A DNA stretch of 51,788 nucleotides from an uncultured Thermoleophilia bacterium (lineage in GTDB: Bacteria > Actinomycetota > Thermoleophilia > UBA2241). Location: the NCBI GenBank assembly GCA_903862845.1, contig CAIOZS010000068.1, positions 1 to 51,788 of the forward strand. Reading direction: 5' to 3'. The position numbers and the translations under genes are program-made. Below, piece after piece: positions 25,218 through 33,258 of this stretch. Every line of letters starts with the position of its first letter. Positions within the stretch are counted from its first letter, which is position 1. The notes beneath the pieces were generated by a model. That model had not been told where the DNA came from. It saw only the letters and a list, made by a program, of their open reading frames with translations, and made no database searches.

Positions 25218-26828
25218 GTGAACGATGCGCTCCGCTTGAACGGCGCCTTGGTCGACCGCGCCCGTGCGGCGGCCGACGCCATCGCCGACGACATCCAGCA
25301 GCACATCGACGAGCACACGACCGACACTACCGAGCGCGCCACGCTGCGCCTGCTCGGCATCGCCGGCGTCAACGAGATCGACGTGCCGCTGGTCAACGTC
25401 GTCGTGGAGCAGGGGCGCGAGCTACTCTCTGGCGGCATCATGCGGCCCTTCGTCGACCTCATGCTGCGGGCGGGCAAGAGCGCCCAGCAGGCCGCTGAAG
25501 GCGTGGCCGCCGGCGAGCTCGCGCTGGCTGAGGTGCCGGGCGAGCGGCGCGCCGCCGCAGAGGCGCGCGCCGAGGAGCTCGCCCGCGAGGGCGTGGCGCG
25601 CATCGACGCCGTCCGCCGGCGCCGCAACGAGCTCGTGGCTCAGACCGGCGAGGCTGTCAAGCCATATGTGTACGTGATCGTCGCCACCGGCAACATCTAC
25701 GAAGACGCTGTCCAGGCCAAGGCCGCGGCGCGCGCCGGCGCCGACGTGATCGCCGTGATCCGCACGACGGCGCAGAGCCTGCTCGACTACGTGCCCTACG
25801 GCGAGACCACCGAGGGCTTCGGCGGCACCTACGCGACCCAGGAGAACTTCCGCCTCATGCGCGCCGCCCTCGACGACGTCGGCGCCGAGCTCGGCCGCTA
25901 CGTCCGCCTCTGCAACTACGCGAGCGGCCTGTGTATGCCCGAGATCGCCACCATGGGCGCCCTGGAGCGCCTCGACATGATGCTCAACGACTCCATGTAC
26001 GGCATCATCTTCCGCAACATCAACATGGAGCGCACGTTCGTCGACCAGTACCTCTCACGACTGATCAACGCCCGTGCCGGCATCATCATCAACACCGGCG
26101 AGGACAACTACCTCACCACCGCCGACGCCTTCGAGAAGGGCTTCACGGTGGTCAGCTCCGATTTCATCAACGAGGCCTTCGCGTTGCGCGCCAACCTGGA
26201 GCCCTGGCAGATCGGGCTCGGGCACGCCTTCGAGATCGACCCGGCCAAGCCCGACCAGGTGGTGTACCAGATCGCCGACGCGCAGCTCGTCCGCGAGCTC
26301 TTCCCGGGCTACCCCCTCAAGTACATGCCGCCCACCAAGTACATGCCCGGCGACATCTTTCACGGCCACATCATCGACGGCATGTTCAACTTCACCGGCA
26401 TCTTCACCGGGCAGGAGATCATGCTGCTCGGCATGCCCACCGAGGCCCTGCACACGCCTCTCCTGCAAGATCGCTACCTCAGCATCAAGAACGCCAAATA
26501 CGTCTTTGAAGCCTGCCGCGACCTGGCGAGCGAAGTCACGTTCAAGCCCGGCGGCATGATCGAGCGGCGCGCAAATGAGCAGCTACAGAAGGCCGCCGAG
26601 CAGCTCGAGGAGGTTCGCGAGATCGGGCTTTTCGAGGCACTCTCGCGCGGCATGTTTGCCGACGTCAAGCGGGATCCCAAGGGCGGACGTGGCGGCGAGG
26701 GCGTCTTCCATATCGCCGCCGACTACTTCAATCCGTTCTTTGCAGCGCTGCGCGAGGGCCGCCTGAGCGGCGCGCCCGTCGGCCCGCCGCCCGGCGCCTC
26801 AGTCTCGGGCGAGGAAGGGGGGCACTGA
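25218..26828 (+). CDS. kamD: Lysine 5,6-aminomutase, alpha subunit
   Basis: This 536-residue TIM-barrel subunit of the adenosylcobalamin- and PLP-dependent enzyme moves the terminal amino group of beta-lysine (or D-lysine) from C6 to C5. Family segments include YVYVIVATGNIYEDAVQAKA, DVIAVIRTTAQSLLDYVP, NYASGLCMPEIA, INTGEDNYLTTADAF and KYMPPTKYMPGDIFHGHI. The length matches the family (about 515-540). The GTG at 25218 follows AGAGGGTGATGCA and lies 4 bp after the previous stop. The stop overlaps kamE (TGATG), which is the usual kamDE arrangement. Confidence 0.95.
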   Translation: MNDALRLNGALVDRARAAADAIADDIQQHIDEHTTDTTERATLRLLGIAGVNEIDVPLVNVVVEQGRELLSGGIMRPFVDLMLRAGKSAQQAAEGVAAGELALAEVPGERRAAAEARAEELAREGVARIDAVRRRRNELVAQTGEAVKPYVYVIVATGNIYEDAVQAKAAARAGADVIAVIRTTAQSLLDYVPYGETTEGFGGTYATQENFRLMRAALDDVGAELGRYVRLCNYASGLCMPEIATMGALERLDMMLNDSMYGIIFRNINMERTFVDQYLSRLINARAGIIINTGEDNYLTTADAFEKGFTVVSSDFINEAFALRANLEPWQIGLGHAFEIDPAKPDQVVYQIADAQLVRELFPGYPLKYMPPTKYMPGDIFHGHIIDGMFNFTGIFTGQEIMLLGMPTEALHTPLLQDRYLSIKNAKYVFEACRDLASEVTFKPGGMIERRANEQLQKAAEQLEEVREIGLFEALSRGMFADVKRDPKGGRGGEGVFHIAADYFNPFFAALREGRLSGAPVGPPPGASVSGEEGGH

Positions 26829-27562
26829 TGCTGGTCCGACCGTACGGCGATACCCGTGATGACGGAGTCATCCAGTTCTCCTTCACGCTTCCAATCGCGT
26901 ACTCGATCAAGGCCGCCGACGTCGGCAAGCAGTTCCTCGAGAGGCTCGGTTTTCACACCGTAGGCATCGCCGAGTGCAAGGCCATCGACCCCGAGTACAC
27001 CTTCTACGTGGCCTACGGTCGCACCGACAGCGGCATCGATCCTGACGCGGTCAAGGGCGACTACCTCGAGGTCGAGGAGATGGACTACTATTCGATCAAC
27101 GCCCTGATCAAGGAGAAGCTCGGGCGCAAGCTCAGCGTCGTCGGCGCAGCTATCGAGAGCGACGCGCATACGGTGGGCATCGACGCGATCATGAACATGA
27201 AGGGCTTCGCCGGGAACTACGGCCTGGAGCGCTATCCCGAGATGGACGCGCTCAACCTGGGCTCACAGATTCCCTGCGCGCAGCTCCTCAAGACGGCGCT
27301 CGAACGCGACGCCGACGCCATCCTGGTGAGCCAGATCGTCACGCAGAAGAACATTCACGTCCAGCACCTCACCCAGCTCATCGAACTGCTTGAGGCCGAG
27401 GGCGTGCGCGAACGCTTCGTGATCGTGGTCGGAGGACCACGCATCAACAACGCGTTTGCCAAGGAGCTCGGCTACGATGCCGGCTTCGGGCCGCGCACCA
27501 CGCCGCTCGAGGTCGCCGCGTTCCTGGCGCAAGAGGTCGTGCGTCGCCACGAAGAGGCGTGA
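26828..27562 (+). CDS. kamE: Lysine 5,6-aminomutase, beta subunit (B12- and PLP-binding)
   Basis: This 244-residue protein has an N-terminal dimerisation strand region and a Rossmann B12-binding domain. The cobalamin motif is DAHTVG with His114 as the lower axial ligand. Lys125 in NMKGFAGNYG lies 11 residues later, the same spacing as His133/Lys144 of the Clostridium sticklandii enzyme, so it should be the Schiff-base lysine for PLP. SQIVTQKNIHVQHLTQLIEL and VVGGPRINN complete the B12 fold. Both key residues are present, so the enzyme should be active. Confidence 0.95.
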   Translation: MLVRPYGDTRDDGVIQFSFTLPIAYSIKAADVGKQFLERLGFHTVGIAECKAIDPEYTFYVAYGRTDSGIDPDAVKGDYLEVEEMDYYSINALIKEKLGRKLSVVGAAIESDAHTVGIDAIMNMKGFAGNYGLERYPEMDALNLGSQIPCAQLLKTALERDADAILVSQIVTQKNIHVQHLTQLIELLEAEGVRERFVIVVGGPRINNAFAKELGYDAGFGPRTTPLEVAAFLAQEVVRRHEEA

Positions 27563-27668
27563 GGAAGCACCATTCTTAGGTCGACCATCAATCAATGTGT
27601 CGGGAAGCGGGGCGTGGATCTCGCGGCAGAGGCCGCGGCCACACGCGCCACGACACGAGGAGGAAACC

Positions 27669-28865
27669 GTGTCTGACAACGACGTCGTCATTCTCTCTGC
27701 GGTACGCACCGCGCAAGGCCGTTTCATGGGCGGGCTCGCCAAGACGCCCGCCGTCGATCTGGGCGCCCTGGTCATGAAAGAGGCGCTGGGCCGCGCCGGC
27801 GTCAAGGGCGAGCAGCTTGAAGAGGTCATCTTCGGCAACGTCATCCAGGCGGGCCTGGGCCAGAACTCCGCCCGCCAGGCCGAGATCAAGGCCGGCATCC
27901 CCGTCGAGGTGCCGGCCATCACCGTCAACCGCGTCTGCGTCTCCAGCGCCTCCGCCATGGCAATGGCGGCCAACGCCATCAAGGCCGGCGACGGCGACAT
28001 CTTCCTGGTCGGCGGCATGGAGAACATGACCCGCGCGCCGTGGGTGCTGCAGAACGGTCGCAGCGGCTATCGCATGGGCATGCCCACCGACAAGATGTAC
28101 GACACCATGGTGTGGGACGGCCTCTGGGACGCCTTTGGCAACTACCACATGGGCATGACCGCCGAGAATCTCAGCGAGCAGTTCGGCATCACCCGCGAGC
28201 AGCAAGACGAGGTCGCCTACAAGAGCCACGTCAACGCCGTGGCGGCGATCGACGCCGGCCGCTTCAAGGACGAGATCGTCCCCGTCGTCATACCGCAACG
28301 CAAGGGCGACCCTGTGGTCATCGACACCGACGAGTGCCCGCGCCGCGACGCCAGCCTCGCGTCGATGGCGAAGCTCAAGCCGTTCTTCAAAGAAGGCGGC
28401 GTCGTGACCGCCGGCAACGCCTCGGCCCTGAGCGACGGCGCGAGCGCCGTCGTCGTGACCTCGCGCAAGAAGGCCGCGGAGCTGGGCCTCAAGCCGATCG
28501 CGACACTCGTGAGCTACGCTACGGCAGCCGTCGAACCCGCGATCATGGGCCTCGGTGAGACCAAGGCCGCCCAGCTCGCTCTCAAGAAGGCCGGCCTCAC
28601 GGCCCAGGACGTCGACCTCGCCGAGTTCAACGAGGCGTTCGCCTGCGTCGCCGCTCTGGCCATCCGCGAGGTCGGCGTCGACCCCGCCATCGTGAACGTC
28701 AACGGCGGCGCCGTGGCCCTCGGCCATCCGCTCGGCAACACCGGCACGCGCATGGTCGTGACGCTCATCCACGAGCTGCAGAAGCGTGGCAAGACGATCG
28801 GCCTCACCGGCGCCTGTGTGGGCGGCGGCCAGGGCGCCGGCTCGGTCATCAGAGTAGAAGGCTAA
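27669..28865 (+). CDS. Acetyl-CoA acetyltransferase (thiolase)
   Basis: This 398-residue thiolase has nucleophile Cys90 in [13 protein letters not shown], the His motif [16 protein letters not shown] and the second Cys in [12 protein letters not shown]. Cys90 is followed by Val-Ser-Ser rather than the common Gly-Ser, a small departure. In lysine fermentation it would interconvert acetoacetyl-CoA and two acetyl-CoA at the end of the route. The GTG at 27669 is preceded by AGGAGGAAACC. It lies 106 bp after kamE, so it may have its own promoter or share the kam transcript. Confidence 0.9.
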   Translation: MSDNDVVILSAVRTAQGRFMGGLAKTPAVDLGALVMKEALGRAGVKGEQLEEVIFGNVIQAGLGQNSARQAEIKAGIPVEVPAITVNRVCVSSASAMAMAANAIKAGDGDIFLVGGMENMTRAPWVLQNGRSGYRMGMPTDKMYDTMVWDGLWDAFGNYHMGMTAENLSEQFGITREQQDEVAYKSHVNAVAAIDAGRFKDEIVPVVIPQRKGDPVVIDTDECPRRDASLASMAKLKPFFKEGGVVTAGNASALSDGASAVVVTSRKKAAELGLKPIATLVSYATAAVEPAIMGLGETKAAQLALKKAGLTAQDVDLAEFNEAFACVAALAIREVGVDPAIVNVNGGAVALGHPLGNTGTRMVVTLIHELQKRGKTIGLTGACVGGGQGAGSVIRVEG

Positions 28866-28949
28866 GCGAACCAACGGAGCACGATCCCGCGCGCGACGGC
28901 TGCTCGCGCTTTCGCGCGCGGGCACGTGCCTCGAGGGGAGGGAGAAGGA

Positions 28950-30023
28950 ATGAAGGAAGGCAACAAGTTCGGCGCCCACCGGGTCATCGAGCCCAAGGGA
29001 GTGCTGCCGCAGCCGGCGAAGCGCATCGACAACACGATGGAGATCTACGACAACGAGATCCTCATCGACGTCGACACGCTGAACGTCGACGCGGCGAGCT
29101 TCACGCAGATTGAAGACGCCGAGGGCGGCGACGTGCAGAAGATGGCGCGTCACAGCCTCGACATCATCGCCAGCCGCGGCAAGCACCACAACCCGGATAC
29201 GGGCTCCGGCGGCATGCTGCTCGGCACGATCAGGGAGATCGGCCCCAAGCTCCAGGATCGCGATCTCAAGGTCGGCGATCGCATCGCCACGCTGGTCTCG
29301 CTGTCGCTCACGCCACTCAAGGTCGATGAGGTCATCTCCATCAACAAGGACACCTGCCAGGTCAAGGTGAAGGGTCAGGCCATCCTCTTCGAGACCGGCA
29401 TCTACGCCAAGATGCCCGCCGACATGGACGAGGCACTCGCCCTCGCGATCCTCGACGTGGCCGGCGCTCCCGCGCAGGCCGCCAAGCTCTGCAGGCCGGG
29501 TCAGACCGTGTTCATCATCGGCGCCGGCGGCAAGAGCGGCCTCCTGTGCGCCTACGAGGCCCGCAACCGCGTCGGCGTCACCGGCAAGGTCATCGGCCTC
29601 GTGCATGGCGATGCCGGCAAGAAGCGCCTGGAGAAGACCGGGTTCTGCGACTACATCTTCCAGGGCAGCGCCACCGACCAGCTCTTCGTGTACGAAGAGG
29701 TCAAGAAAGCGACCGACGGGGAGATGGCCGACCTCACCATCAACTGCGTCGACATCCCGGACACCGAGATGGCCTCGGTCCTCGCAACCAAGGACGATGG
29801 CACCGTCTACTTCTTCAGCATGGCGACGAGCTTCACGTCGGCCGCGCTGGGCGCCGAGGGCATCGGCGCCGACACCACCATGCTCATCGGCAATGGCTAT
29901 ACCAAGCATCACGCCGAGATCTCTCTGGCCGACGTGCGCCAGAGCCCGATCCTCATGGAGATCTTCCAGCAGACCTACGCCACCGGCGCCGGCAATGCCG
30001 AGCCGGTCAACATGAAGGCGTAG
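28950..30023 (+). CDS. kdd: L-erythro-3,5-diaminohexanoate dehydrogenase
   Basis: This 357-residue NAD(P)-dependent enzyme deaminates 3,5-diaminohexanoate, the KamDE product, to 5-amino-3-oxohexanoate. It has a GroES-like N-terminal half and a Rossmann half with VFIIGAGGKSGLLCAYEARN. The start KEGNKFGAHRVIEPKGVLPQ is typical of Kdd. The neighbourhood makes the assignment firm. The ATG at 28950 has GGGAGAAGGA upstream, better than the earlier in-frame GTG. The next pathway genes (kce, kal, atoDA) are not in the window. Confidence 0.9.
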   Translation: MKEGNKFGAHRVIEPKGVLPQPAKRIDNTMEIYDNEILIDVDTLNVDAASFTQIEDAEGGDVQKMARHSLDIIASRGKHHNPDTGSGGMLLGTIREIGPKLQDRDLKVGDRIATLVSLSLTPLKVDEVISINKDTCQVKVKGQAILFETGIYAKMPADMDEALALAILDVAGAPAQAAKLCRPGQTVFIIGAGGKSGLLCAYEARNRVGVTGKVIGLVHGDAGKKRLEKTGFCDYIFQGSATDQLFVYEEVKKATDGEMADLTINCVDIPDTEMASVLATKDDGTVYFFSMATSFTSAALGAEGIGADTTMLIGNGYTKHHAEISLADVRQSPILMEIFQQTYATGAGNAEPVNMKA

Positions 30024-30349
30024 CACGCTAGGGCCGAGAGTGACGGCGGACGAGCGTCAGGCGGCATGCCACGCGAGACGAGGCGTGGATTGCGGAGAAG
30101 ACCGTGGGATGCGCTCCGGCGGACGCTCGACGTGGGTGCGACCAGCGACGCTCGTCCGCGCGTTGCGACGCGCGGCAAGGCTCCAGGGCCGGCGCTGGCG
30201 GCCTGAGAGCCGGGCCGGCCTGAGCGTCGCCGAAGCAGCAATGGGTGATCGGCCGCGAGCCGCCGGCAACGCGAGATCGGAGCGCCGGCCGGGGTCGCCG
30301 ATCGGCGTGAGAGTCAGGACCCTGTCGTGCTCCTGCTCGTGCAGTCGAG
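30024..30349. other. Non-coding stretch before the parS sites
   Basis: These 326 bases after kdd show no convincing gene, ribosome site or RNA signature on either strand. Open frames here are Arg-rich and lack codon-position bias. The stretch runs directly into the parS region. Confidence 0.5.
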
Positions 30350-30365
30350 TGTTTCACGTGAAACG
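30350..30365. other. parS: parS site 1
   Basis: The 14-bp core GTTTCACGTGAAAC is at 30351-30364, and the 16-bp frame matches the canonical parS TGTTTCACGTGAAACA at 15 of 16 positions (last base G). ParB, encoded at 13.6-14.6 kb, should bind here and spread as a clamp. Confidence 0.93.
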
Positions 30366-30427
30366 CCCGCCCGCGGCTCGCCGTGACGCCGAACCGAGAG
30401 CCGCCCCGGACGGATCGGCAAACGCGT

Positions 30428-30463
30428 TGGGCGCCTGTGTTTCACGTGAAACACAGGCGCCCA
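30428..30463. other. parS: parS site 2 inside a 36-bp perfect palindrome
   Basis: The perfect 16-bp canonical parS TGTTTCACGTGAAACA lies at 30438-30453. The symmetry continues 10 bases further on each side without a mismatch, giving 18-base arms over 30428-30463. Its centre is 88 bp from that of site 1. The extension is beyond what ParB is known to read and could fold as a cruciform or stop transcription. Confidence 0.95.
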
Positions 30464-30481
30464 CAAGGCAGCCGAGCAAGA

Positions 30482-30529
30482 GTGAGGCAGCGGGGCGGGC
30501 GCCTTCTTGCGCCCGCCCCGCTGCCTCAC
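30482..30529 (-). terminator. Very stable terminator hairpin after the 164-residue exported-protein gene
   Basis: This is a perfect 21-bp stem (30482-30502 with 30509-30529), nearly all G and C, with a six-base loop. It starts 30 bp after the stop of the minus-strand gene. It also shields the parS pair from transcription coming from that side. Confidence 0.75.
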
Positions 30530-30558
30530 AGCTCGGCGCTGTGCTCTTCGCATCGCAC

Positions 30559-31053
30559 TCAGTAGCCGGCGCCGCCCATCATCCCGCCACCGTTGCCGGA
30601 GCCCTGGGTGACGGTGCCCGAACCCGGGCCGGCGCACCCTGCAGCGCCGCTGCCGCCGCCGCAAGGCCCATTGCCGCCGTTGCCCATCATGCCGCCCTGG
30701 GCGCCACAGATACCCGGCCCGGCACCCTGGGGCACCTCGATGCCGAACTGCTTGAAGAGCGCCTTCATGTCGTTCCAGTGCTCCTGGCGCAGCGTCACGA
30801 GAGCTGCCTGCGCCTCGGCGCTGTTCGGGTCCGCGCTGTACTTGTCATACCACGCTTGCATCTCCTGGCGGTGCTCGTCCCTCAAGGCCTGCATTGCTGC
30901 CACGGCCTTCGGGTTGCTCATGAGCTGGCCGCACCCTCCCTGGCCACGGAACGGGTTCTGGACCTTCGCAGCGCCCGACGCGACGGCCACGACAGACAGG
31001 CCGACAACGGCCACCACGGCCACCATCACGATCGCTTTCCAGTTCTTCTTCAC
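30559..31053 (-). CDS. Exported small protein with Gly/Cys/Met-rich tail
   Basis: This 164-residue protein has a signal anchor (KAIVMVAVVAVVGLSVVAVA). A helical middle is rich in charged and Gln residues (MQALRDEHRQEMQAWYDKY, LRQEHWNDMKALFKQFG), and a C-terminal tail of about 50 residues is made of Gly, Met and Cys. The helical part with paired E/H/Q residues recalls small periplasmic CpxP/Spy-like or metal-responsive proteins, but I do not recognise a family. The GTG at 31053 has AAGGAG upstream. The Cys/Met/His content makes metal binding possible; this is speculative. Confidence 0.6.
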   Translation of the reverse strand: MKKNWKAIVMVAVVAVVGLSVVAVASGAAKVQNPFRGQGGCGQLMSNPKAVAAMQALRDEHRQEMQAWYDKYSADPNSAEAQAALVTLRQEHWNDMKALFKQFGIEVPQGAGPGICGAQGGMMGNGGNGPCGGGSGAAGCAGPGSGTVTQGSGNGGGMMGGAGY

Positions 31054-31213
31054 GAGCGAGCTCCTTGCGTCAGACGCGCCGCCGGCGCGCGATTTGCGGT
31101 GCCGGGGCGTCCGCTGGCGGGCGCCGAGGCCGATTTCGCTTACCAGCGTACACGCCACTTGTGAAGAACCTCTGAACTGCCTCTGCCGGACTTGTGAACG
31201 GGGGGGGTCACGG

Positions 31214-31459
31214 TCAGCGTAGTCTCTGGAAGGGCTCCACGTAGTCCCCATGCTTGATGTCGCCGCGGCGATTGACGTCCTTCAGTGTGGCGAGCGCCGC
31301 GCCGCGAGTGGGCCGCCGGCTTCGCAGCGCGGCGCGCGCCGGACGACGCCGGATCGTGGCCTCGCCGATCGTCAAGACCAGGGTAGCCGCCCCAAGAGTC
31401 AGCGCGACGAGCACCGGTCTGTGCGCGACAGGGTCGATCCCGAACAGGCTCCCCGTCAC
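31214..31459 (-). CDS. Small membrane protein
   Basis: This 81-residue reading frame has a GTG start preceded by CAGGAG. It has one hydrophobic helix (PVLVALTLGAATLVLTIGEA), a strongly basic loop, and a C-terminal amphipathic stretch ATLKDVNRRGDIKHGDY. That stretch loosely resembles the short SHOCT-type or CcmH-like ends of small membrane proteins. I do not recognise the gene. It lies 160 bp upstream of the exported Gly/Cys-rich protein gene in the same direction. Confidence 0.45.
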   Translation of the reverse strand: MTGSLFGIDPVAHRPVLVALTLGAATLVLTIGEATIRRRPARAALRSRRPTRGAALATLKDVNRRGDIKHGDYVEPFQRLR

Positions 31460-31668
31460 GTCTGCTCCTGCCTCTTACCCTCGGACGGCCGCCGTTCGCT
31501 AGAGGTGTATCCTGACCCCCGTTTCCTGAGATGATGTCGAGGTGCGCGCGCCGCATGTGAAGCCTCGCCGGGCCGCGCGGCACGAGCCCACGCCGGCCGA
31601 CTGGCGCGCGAGCGCCCCGGGTGCGCACGCACGCACCATCCATAAGATCGATACGCGGAGGCCCACAC

Positions 31669-32763
31669 GTGACACAGGAAGACGTCCGGCGGGCTCTGAC
31701 CGCCGTCAAGGATCCCGAGCTGCAGCGCAGCATCGTGGAGCTCGGCATGGTGCGCGACATCGTTGCCGACGCAGAGCGTGTCGGCGCCACCATCGTCCTC
31801 ACGACCGCAGGTTGCCCGTTGCGGAACCAGATCCGCGCCGACGCGGAGCAGGCCCTTGCCGCGATCGCCGACGGCCGCACCGTCGAGGTGAGGCTCGACG
31901 CCATGTCGGCCGAGGAACGCGACGCGATGGCGACGCGCCTCAGGGACCGTCACGAGCTGACGCAGAGCCTTTTCGGCCCCGGCTCGAAGACTCGCACGAT
32001 CGCGATCGCGAGCGGCAAAGGCGGCGTCGGCAAGTCGACGGTAACGACGAATCTCGCCGTCGCTTTGGCCGGCCAGGGGCATGCGGTCGCGCTTATCGAC
32101 GCCGACGTATACGGCCCCACCATTCCGCTAATGATGGGGCTGGCGGCCGTGCCTCCGGAGATGCACGAGGGCAAGCTCATCCCGCCCGAGGCCCATGGCG
32201 TCAAGGTCATCTCCATGGGCTTCTTCCTGCCGGACAACGAGCCCGTGATCTGGCGCGGGCCGATGCTGGGCCGCGCCATCGAGCAGTTCCTCGGGGACGT
32301 GCTGTGGGGCAGCCCCGACTTCCTGCTCATCGATCTCCCGCCGGGGACCGGCGATATCGCCCTCACGATCGCGCAGATGATCCCAGGCGCGGACATGATC
32401 ATCGTCACGACCCCTCAGGAGGCGGCCGCCAAGACGGCAATCAAGGCGGCCAAGATGGCGCGGATGACCAAGCAGCGCGTGCTCGGCGTGATCGAGAACA
32501 TGGCCTACTACATCTGCCCCGATTGCGGCAGCCGCCACTACATCTTCGGGCGCGGCGGAGCTTACGAGATCGCTCGCCTGATGGACTCGCGCCTGCTCGG
32601 ACGCATCCCTCTTGATGAAGCGACCAGACGGGGCGGCGACGCGGGCGCGCCGGCCGCTCTCGATCCGTCGACGCCGGTCGGCGCGGCATTCGCCGACCTC
32701 GCCGGCGGGCTCGCTACGCCGGGCGGCGAGCCTGCCGGCCAACCGGACACCGAGCAGGAATGA
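31669..32763 (+). CDS. Mrp/NBP35-family iron-sulfur carrier ATPase
   Basis: This 364-residue protein has an N-terminal MIP18/DUF59 domain (residues 1-85, TAVKDPELQRSIVELGMVRD, TTAGCPLRNQI). The ParA-like ATPase domain carries IASGKGGVGKSTVTTNLA, LIDADVYGPTIP and LLIDLPPGTGD. The C-terminal CxxC (YICPDCGS) is the site that holds a bridging Fe-S cluster between two subunits. It carries Fe-S clusters to apoproteins, consistent with the radical SAM enzymes in this genome. The GTG at 31669 has GGAGG upstream. A Pro/Gly/Ala-rich tail extends past the usual end. Confidence 0.92.
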   Translation: MTQEDVRRALTAVKDPELQRSIVELGMVRDIVADAERVGATIVLTTAGCPLRNQIRADAEQALAAIADGRTVEVRLDAMSAEERDAMATRLRDRHELTQSLFGPGSKTRTIAIASGKGGVGKSTVTTNLAVALAGQGHAVALIDADVYGPTIPLMMGLAAVPPEMHEGKLIPPEAHGVKVISMGFFLPDNEPVIWRGPMLGRAIEQFLGDVLWGSPDFLLIDLPPGTGDIALTIAQMIPGADMIIVTTPQEAAAKTAIKAAKMARMTKQRVLGVIENMAYYICPDCGSRHYIFGRGGAYEIARLMDSRLLGRIPLDEATRRGGDAGAPAALDPSTPVGAAFADLAGGLATPGGEPAGQPDTEQE

Positions 32764-32942
32764 GGAACGTCGTGGCTTCGCGGACTCAGTCAGATCGCCG
32801 CTCAGACGATCGCGACCGCGCCGTGTGAAACCAAGAGGAAGGCCCCGGCGGTCCCGTGCGGCGATCGATCGCCTTTCGGGCCCACCACCGGGGCCAAGCC
32901 TGTCATCCCACCGTCCGGCCGCCGCGCCTTGCGGCAAAGCCC

Positions 32943-33116
32943 CTAGACGGTCAGAAAGGAGCAGAGGTACTCACCGACGGTCTTGTCGGTGTCTGAGCAC
33001 CCAAGGGTCTGCAGGAGCCGGCAGAGCGTGCTTTCGTCGCTGACGACTGTCGCACCGAGGTGCTCGTATCGTGCGAGCACCGAATCAACTGCCTGCTCCT
33101 TCTCCTCGCGAGTCAC
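32943..33116 (-). CDS. Small 57-residue cysteine-containing protein
   Basis: This short gene begins at a GTG (33116) with a good ribosome site (GGGAGGACTCAAG). It reads TREEKEQAVDSVLARYEHLG, a Val/Ser/Asp turn, TLCRLLQTLGCSDTDKTVGE and a short hydrophobic end. Three cysteines and an alternation of helix-forming residues suggest a small folded helical protein. I do not recognise the family. It faces the mrp gene with a 179-bp convergent spacer in which a loose inverted repeat (GGCCCCGG at 32841) could act as terminator. Confidence 0.5.
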   Translation of the reverse strand: MTREEKEQAVDSVLARYEHLGATVVSDESTLCRLLQTLGCSDTDKTVGEYLCSFLTV

Positions 33117-33258
33117 CTTGAGTCCTCCCAGGGGGTTCCTATCGCTCCACCCCTAGTGTCGGCCGTGAGCCCATCCGCCACGATGGAACTCGCGTCTAGG
33201 GATGGATACCCAAGGCCTGCGGGAAGAGCGCCGAAGCGCAGCGCGAGGCGCAGGTGGC

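Noticed and set aside
27588-30026. Open frame of 812 codons on the minus strand opposite the thiolase and kdd genes
   Set aside because: Same antisense effect; it spans two unrelated plus-strand genes and their spacer, and shows no motifs or ribosome site.
32841-32896. Inverted repeat GGCCCCGG...CCGGGGCC after mrp as a terminator
   Set aside because: The arms are only 8 bases with about 40 bases between them; too loose to list as a feature.
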